DNA from: Ruminococcus sp. | GTDB lineage: Bacteria > Bacillota > Clostridia > Oscillospirales > Ruminococcaceae | Length of the DNA: 8,444 bases | Assembly: GCA_017544125.1 (NCBI GenBank) | Contig: JAFYET010000395.1 | Span: 1 to 8,444, forward strand | Direction of reading: 5' to 3' | Shown here: in pieces, positions 4,826 to 8,444 of the stretch | Position numbering within the stretch: the stretch's first letter is position 1 | How the letters are laid out: every line of letters starts with the position of its first letter | Notes under the pieces: model-generated | What the model was told of the DNA's origin: nothing | Databases searched by the model: none | Seen by the model: the letters and a program-made list of their open reading frames with translations, nothing else | Translations under genes and position numbers: made by a program

Positions 4826-6175
4826 ATGAGTATCAACGTAGCACTTGACGGTCCTTCGGGAGCCGGAAAATCGACTATCGCAAAAATGGCAGCGGCAAGG
4901 CTTGGCTTTGTCTATGTAGATACGGGGGCAATGTACCGTACTATCGCCTATTATGTTATAAAAGAGGGTGTCGGCACCGATGACCCCGAGGCGGTAAAGG
5001 CAGCCCTGCCCGGTATTAAGATAGAGCTTAAAAATGAAGGCACGCAGCAGGTGTTCTTAAACGGCGAGAATGTTTCCGACCTTATCAGAACGCCCGAGAT
5101 ATCAATGGGCGCATCAAAGGTCTCGGCTATCCCCGAGGTAAGGGCATTCCTGCTCGGGCTTCAAAAGGATATCGCCGCAGCTAACGATATTATAATGGAC
5201 GGGCGTGATATAGGCACAGTCGTCCTGCCCGATGCGCAGGTCAAGATATTCCTCACAGCATCAGCCGAGGAGAGGGCTAACAGGCGCTTTAAGGAGTTGC
5301 AGGAAAAAGGCGACCCCTCTACCTATGAGGAAGTGCTTGCCGATATAAACCAGCGTGACTATAACGATACCCATAGAGATATCGCCCCGCTCAGACAGGC
5401 GGACGATGCGGTGCTCGTTGACTCGTCAGCCCTCACCCTCGAGCAGACCGCCGAGGAGATAGTAAGGGTGATAACCGAAAAAACAGCAAAAAAAAAAGAA
5501 CGTAAGCCAAGAGAGCTGATGCCCGTTCACCCTATAACCAAGACGCATAGGTATAACCCCGTAAAGCTCGTGTTCTATACGATACTGCGCTATATAGTTA
5601 TAGGGCTATATCACCTGTTCTATGATATCCACTTCGAGGGCGTTTCAAATGTCCCTAAGGACGGCGGCAATGTCTTTGCCTCTAACCACCGCAGCTATCA
5701 GGACCCCGTTTTTATAGCCCTGCATACCCGTATACCCCTTTCCTATATGGCTAAGGAGGAGCTCTTCAAGCAGAATATCCTCTTTACCGGGCTTATAAAG
5801 TTCTTCGGCGCTTTCCCCGTGTCAAGGGGCAAGGGCGATACGGCGGTCATTGATACATCAATAGAAAAGCTCGAGCAGGGGAGAAACCTCGTTATCTTCC
5901 CCGAGGGCACACGCTCTAAGGACGGTAAGGTCGGCCCCGGTAAGACGGGCGTTGCACTTATCGCCGCTGTGGCTCAGACTAAGATAGTGCCGGTGGGTAT
6001 AATCTTTGAGGGAAACCTGAAGTTCAGAAGAAAGGTCATAGTGCGCTACGGCATACCCGTGACCCCCGCCGAGATAGGCGTTACAGGCACCGACCCACGC
6101 TCTCTTAAAAAGATAAAGCTCAGAATAATGGAAGATATAACCAGTTTGGTAGAGAAAGATGTTAACGAATTGTAA
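4826..6175 (+). CDS. cmk-plsC: Cytidylate kinase - PlsC acyltransferase fusion, 449 aa
   Basis: Residues 1-220 are (d)CMP kinase, which phosphorylates CMP/dCMP. Visible are the P-loop GPSGAGKST (9-17), DTGAMYRT (32-39), MDGRDIGTVV (124-133) and ERANRRFKEL (149-158). Residues about 245-445 are 1-acyl-sn-glycerol-3-phosphate acyltransferase, which makes phosphatidic acid at the membrane. This part has the catalytic NHRSYQDP (287-294; H288-x4-D293), GAFPVSRGKGD (328-338), FPEGTRS (358-364) and VPVGI (388-392). A Lys/Arg-rich linker (219-231) joins them. It contains a run of ten A (5488-5497); a one-base slip either way ends Cmk at 226 or 230 residues, its usual length. M232 (5519) could start a separate PlsC of 218 residues. 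The start at 4826 has GGAGGT 6 nt upstream; the in-frame ATG at 4703 lies in repeat D. The stop overlaps ispH by 17 nt. The domains are certain; the fusion as a single chain is less so. Confidence 0.9.
   Translation: MSINVALDGPSGAGKSTIAKMAAARLGFVYVDTGAMYRTIAYYVIKEGVGTDDPEAVKAALPGIKIELKNEGTQQVFLNGENVSDLIRTPEISMGASKVSAIPEVRAFLLGLQKDIAAANDIIMDGRDIGTVVLPDAQVKIFLTASAEERANRRFKELQEKGDPSTYEEVLADINQRDYNDTHRDIAPLRQADDAVLVDSSALTLEQTAEEIVRVITEKTAKKKERKPRELMPVHPITKTHRYNPVKLVFYTILRYIVIGLYHLFYDIHFEGVSNVPKDGGNVFASNHRSYQDPVFIALHTRIPLSYMAKEELFKQNILFTGLIKFFGAFPVSRGKGDTAVIDTSIEKLEQGRNLVIFPEGTRSKDGKVGPGKTGVALIAAVAQTKIVPVGIIFEGNLKFRRKVIVRYGIPVTPAEIGVTGTDPRSLKKIKLRIMEDITSLVEKDVNEL
5488..5497 (+). other. A10 homopolymer at the Cmk/PlsC domain junction
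   Basis: Ten consecutive A (end of codon 221 through codon 224) lie exactly in the interdomain linker. With one extra A the frame reaches TAA at 5503-5505, giving a 226-residue Cmk. With one fewer it reaches TGA at 5517-5519, which overlaps ATG 5519-5521 as TGATG, a classic coupled stop-start. The run is therefore a possible transcriptional-slippage site, a phase-variable site or a sequencing-error point. Confidence 0.7.
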
Positions 6176-8144
6176 AATTTCTGTTGCAAAAACCGCAGGT
6201 TTTTGTTTTGGTGTAGACAATGCGGTCAAAATAGTGTATAATAAATTAAATAGCCGACATAATGTTGCGACTCTGGGGCCTATAATCCATAACCCCAATG
6301 TGGTCGCCGATCTTGAGCAAAAAGGCGTTAAGGCTATTGATATCACACAGGCTCAGAAGGGGCAGACTGTCGTTATACGCTCTCACGGCGTGGGCAGGGC
6401 TGTTTATGATGAGCTTGAGGCAGCAGGTGCCGAGATAGTCGATGCTACCTGCCCTTTTGTGTCACGTATACATAAGCTGGTGAGCGGGCATTCAAAAAAC
6501 GGCGGTGCCGTGCTCATCGCAGGCGACCCTGCACACCCCGAGGTCGAGGGTATCATGGGTCACTGTGAGGGTGATGTGTATACCTTCGGCAGTAAGGGCG
6601 AGCTCGAAGCCGTTATTGATGCAAACGGTCTTGAAAGCAGAGATGTTCTCGTCGTTTCGCAGACGACCTTCAATAAGGGCGTTTTTGAAGAGTGCGAGGG
6701 GGCTGTAAAACAGCTTCTGCCAAATGCTAAGATATGTGATACTATATGTAACGCTACCGCTAAAAGGCAGCAGGAGGCAAGAGAGCTTGCAAAGAATTCC
6801 GATGTGATGATAATCGTCGGGGGCAGGCATAGCTCGAATACCTTGAAGCTGCGTGATGTGTGCAGTGAGTATTGTAAGACAGTGCTCGTTGAAACAGCGG
6901 CTGAGCTTGAGAAGAGTGACTTTGAGGGCGCAAGCTATATCGGGATTTCCGCCGGCGCATCGACACCGGCTTATATAATCAAGGAGGTACAACAAACCAT
7001 GAGTGAAATGACAAAAACTACTGAAGAGGAAGTATTTAACTTTGAGGAGGAGTTAGAGAAAACTCTCAAAAAAATACATAAAGGGCAGAGGGTCGAAGGC
7101 TATATCATCGGTATAGACGCTAACGGCGAGGTAAAGGTCGATATAGGCACAAAGCACACAGGCTATATCCCCGCAGGTGAGCTTACAGACGATCCTACAC
7201 TTAAGCCTGAGGATGTAGTAAAGCCCGGCGAGACAGTTGAGCTTATCGTGCTTACAACAAGCGATAATGACGGTATAGTAACACTTTCCAAGAAGAAGGT
7301 AGACGCTGCAAAGGGCTTTGAGAAGATAGTTGCAGCTAAGGAGAATGATGAGGCTCTTACAGGCGTTGTAACAAACGTTATCAAGGGCGGCGTGCTCGTA
7401 ACATCGGGCGGCGTTAAGGTGTTCATCCCCGCTTCACAGGCTACAGCAAGAAGAGATGATGACTTAAATGAGCTTCTTAAGAAGACGGTTGACTTCAAGC
7501 TCCTCGAGGTAAATGAGGATAAGCAGAGAGCAGTAGGCTCTATCAGAGCTCTTCTTAAGGAGAAGAGAGCTGCTGCACAGGCTGAGTTCTTTGAGAACGC
7601 AGAGGCTGGTCAGACTATCGTCGGCGAGGTAAAGAGCGTTACAGATTACGGCGCATTCGTTGATCTCGGCGGTGTTGACGGTCTTGTAAGAAGAGCTGAC
7701 CTTACCTGGAACAGGATCAAGCACCCCTCCGATGTTGTCAGGGTAGGCGATAAGGTAGAGGTCACTATCAAGGATATAGATAAGGAAGCGGGCAAGATCT
7801 CCCTCTCTATGAAGAAGGATAGTGAGAACCCCTGGAATATCTTCAAGAGCAAGTTCGAGGAGGGTCAGGTAGTTAACGCTAAGATCGTTTCTATCACTTC
7901 ATTCGGTGCATTCGCTCAGATCATCGAGGGCGTTGACGGTCTTATACATATCTCCCAGATAGCTAATAAGAGAGTTGACAGCGTGGGCGATATCCTTAAG
8001 GTCGGCGATGAGGTAGAGGCTAAGATCATCGAGATAAACGATGAGTCTAACAGAATAAGCCTTTCTATCCGTGCACTTCTTCCCGAGGAGGAAGAGGAAG
8101 AGACAGAGGCAGCTCAGACAGAGGCTTCCGAGGACGAGGAATAA
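6159..8144 (+). CDS. ispH-rpsA: IspH (HMBPP reductase) - ribosomal protein S1 fusion, 661 aa
   Basis: Residues 1-278 are 4-hydroxy-3-methylbut-2-enyl diphosphate reductase, the last step of the MEP isoprenoid pathway. Iron-sulfur ligands are C16 (AGFCFGV), C98 (DATCPFV) and C197 (ICNAT). Substrate-site residues are H44, H76, H126, E128, T169, S225-S226-N227 and S268, matching the E. coli pattern. Residues 308-638 hold four S1 RNA-binding domains (about 308-380, 397-466, 483-552, 568-640). S1 helps mRNA binding at the ribosome. The tail (642-661) is acidic. Such IspH-S1 fusions are known in Clostridia. ATG 6159 overlaps the upstream stop by 17 nt, with GAGAAAG adjacent, so translation is probably coupled. 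M281 (6999) has a perfect AAGGAGGT upstream and would give a free 381-residue S1. Codon choice in the S1 part shifts to GTA, ACA, CTT and AAG, as expected of a highly expressed gene. Confidence 0.93.
   Translation: MLTNCKISVAKTAGFCFGVDNAVKIVYNKLNSRHNVATLGPIIHNPNVVADLEQKGVKAIDITQAQKGQTVVIRSHGVGRAVYDELEAAGAEIVDATCPFVSRIHKLVSGHSKNGGAVLIAGDPAHPEVEGIMGHCEGDVYTFGSKGELEAVIDANGLESRDVLVVSQTTFNKGVFEECEGAVKQLLPNAKICDTICNATAKRQQEARELAKNSDVMIIVGGRHSSNTLKLRDVCSEYCKTVLVETAAELEKSDFEGASYIGISAGASTPAYIIKEVQQTMSEMTKTTEEEVFNFEEELEKTLKKIHKGQRVEGYIIGIDANGEVKVDIGTKHTGYIPAGELTDDPTLKPEDVVKPGETVELIVLTTSDNDGIVTLSKKKVDAAKGFEKIVAAKENDEALTGVVTNVIKGGVLVTSGGVKVFIPASQATARRDDDLNELLKKTVDFKLLEVNEDKQRAVGSIRALLKEKRAAAQAEFFENAEAGQTIVGEVKSVTDYGAFVDLGGVDGLVRRADLTWNRIKHPSDVVRVGDKVEVTIKDIDKEAGKISLSMKKDSENPWNIFKSKFEEGQVVNAKIVSITSFGAFAQIIEGVDGLIHISQIANKRVDSVGDILKVGDEVEAKIIEINDESNRISLSIRALLPEEEEEETEAAQTEASEDEE
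6214..6242 (+). promoter_or_regulatory. Near-consensus sigma-A promoter inside the 5' end of ispH
   Basis: TAGACA (6214-6219, five of six) and TATAAT (6237-6242, six of six) are separated by exactly 17 nt, 11 of 12 consensus positions. Initiation near 6249 would give a transcript lacking the ispH start but containing the internal S1 start at 6999. The boxes lie in codons for VDNAVKIVYN, partly constrained by protein sequence, so activity needs experimental support. Confidence 0.45.
6981..7001 (+). promoter_or_regulatory. Internal ribosome binding site and ATG for free-standing S1
   Basis: AAGGAGGT (6981-6988), fully complementary to the 16S anti-Shine-Dalgarno core, lies 10 nt before an in-frame ATG at 6999-7001. 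The protein from this ATG (MSEMTKTTEEEVFNFEEELE) looks like a natural Firmicutes S1 N-terminus. The site lies exactly at the IspH/S1 domain boundary, just after the conserved IspH end (AYIIKEV). Confidence 0.7.
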
Positions 8145-8176
8145 TATAGGCTGATCTGTAAGTCAGTATGATCTTT

Positions 8177-8206
8177 CGGGGGCGAGATATCGTCCCCGTT
8201 TATATT
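8177..8206 (+). terminator. Intrinsic terminator after ispH-rpsA
   Basis: CGGGGGCGA (8177-8185) pairs with TCGTCCCCG (8190-8198) over nine base pairs with one G-U, around a GATA loop. TTTATATT follows. It starts 32 nt after the S1 stop codon and should end the cmk-plsC-ispH-rpsA transcript before the next gene. Confidence 0.75.
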
Positions 8207-8250
8207 GAAACTATAAAGATATTAGAATTTTGGTTTGAGGACTAAAAATT

Positions 8251-8444
8251 ATGAGTGAACAAAGAACAAAAGCAAGCACGGCAAAAAAGAAAAAGCGCTC
8301 GCATAAAAAACGCAGGAGCACCGGCTTTGCGGTCTTTGCAGGGTTTATGAAGGTGCTGGGTACGTTTTTGCTGTCGGTGATACTTGTGCTCGTTATAACA
8401 GGGTCGATATTCGCAACCGCCCTGACTATCTACGTGCTCAACTA
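8251..8444 (+). CDS. Probable class A penicillin-binding protein, N-terminal 64 residues (3' truncated by window)
   Basis: The start codon at 8251 has GAGGA (8237-8241) 9 nt upstream. The first 22 residues are extremely basic (AKKKKRSHKKRR), followed by FMKVLGTFLLSVILVLVITGSIFATALTIYVLN, a single long membrane helix (about 34-63). This basic cytoplasmic head plus one helix, with the KVLGT...ITGSIFAT pattern, resembles the N-terminus of clostridial class A penicillin-binding proteins (transglycosylase/transpeptidase of peptidoglycan). No catalytic motif is inside the window, so another single-pass membrane protein cannot be excluded. The gene is separated from ispH-rpsA by the terminator and probably has its own promoter. 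I see only a weak candidate in 8199-8228 (TTTATA, 18 nt, TAGAAT). Confidence 0.6.
   Translation, partial: MSEQRTKASTAKKKKRSHKKRRSTGFAVFAGFMKVLGTFLLSVILVLVITGSIFATALTIYVLN

Noticed and set aside
6492..6995. Minus-strand open frame of 167 codons opposite ispH
   Set aside because: It lies fully opposite conserved IspH residues; the composition is that of an antisense shadow and no ribosome binding site or domain was seen.
8205..8228. Promoter TTGAAA (8205-8210) with TAGAAT (8223-8228) before the penicillin-binding protein gene
   Set aside because: The spacing is only 12 nt, too short for sigma-A. The alternative TTTATA with an 18-nt spacer is weak, so no promoter was called as a feature.

Overview
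The window looks like a chromosomal stretch of a low-to-moderate-GC, Gram-positive Clostridia-type bacterium, most likely Ruminococcus or a close Oscillospiraceae relative. This rests on strong GGAGG-type ribosome binding sites, the cmk-plsC-ispH-rpsA order with IspH fused to ribosomal protein S1 (a clostridial arrangement), and the presence of ygiQ, a ComEC-like metallo-beta-lactamase protein with a DUF3006 partner, and a BaiN/HI0933-type flavoprotein. All genes are on the + strand. The taxonomic call is inference from gene content, not from a marker gene.

Layout. 1-346: 3' end of a YgiQ-type radical SAM gene. 286-1251: membrane-anchored metallo-beta-lactamase protein, overlapping ygiQ by 61 nt. 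1386-1604: small DUF3006 protein. 1804-2685: RpiR/MurR-family regulator with a candidate promoter/operator and a heptanucleotide tandem repeat upstream. 2672-3916: BaiN/HI0933-family flavoprotein, overlapping the regulator by 14 nt. 4119-4604: unrecognised 161-residue membrane-anchored protein. 4826-6175: cytidylate kinase joined to a PlsC acyltransferase. 6159-8144: IspH joined to four-domain ribosomal protein S1. 8177-8206: intrinsic terminator. 8251-end: N-terminus of a probable class A penicillin-binding protein.

The most distinctive feature is a family of modular intergenic elements (A 1295-1370, B 1597-1693, C 3901-4104, D 4609-4804). They consist of an AT-rich AATGCATAAT/ATTATGCATT scaffold with short GC-rich hairpins set into it. 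C and D are full-length (about 200 bp) with inverted termini. B matches the left half of D exactly over 75 nt, and A matches the right half with compensatory changes in a stem. The elements fill the gaps between genes almost completely and in two cases supply the last codons and the stop codon of the upstream gene.

The cmk-plsC-ispH-rpsA block joins pyrimidine nucleotide salvage, phosphatidic acid synthesis, isoprenoid precursor synthesis and translation. Both fusions keep traces of separate genes. The Cmk/PlsC joint contains a run of ten A, and a one-base slip either way would release a normal-length Cmk; in one frame its stop overlaps the natural plsC ATG. The IspH/S1 joint keeps a perfect AAGGAGGT in front of an internal ATG, and a near-consensus sigma-A promoter lies inside the start of ispH. 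No CRISPR array, tRNA, rRNA, transposase or phage gene was seen.
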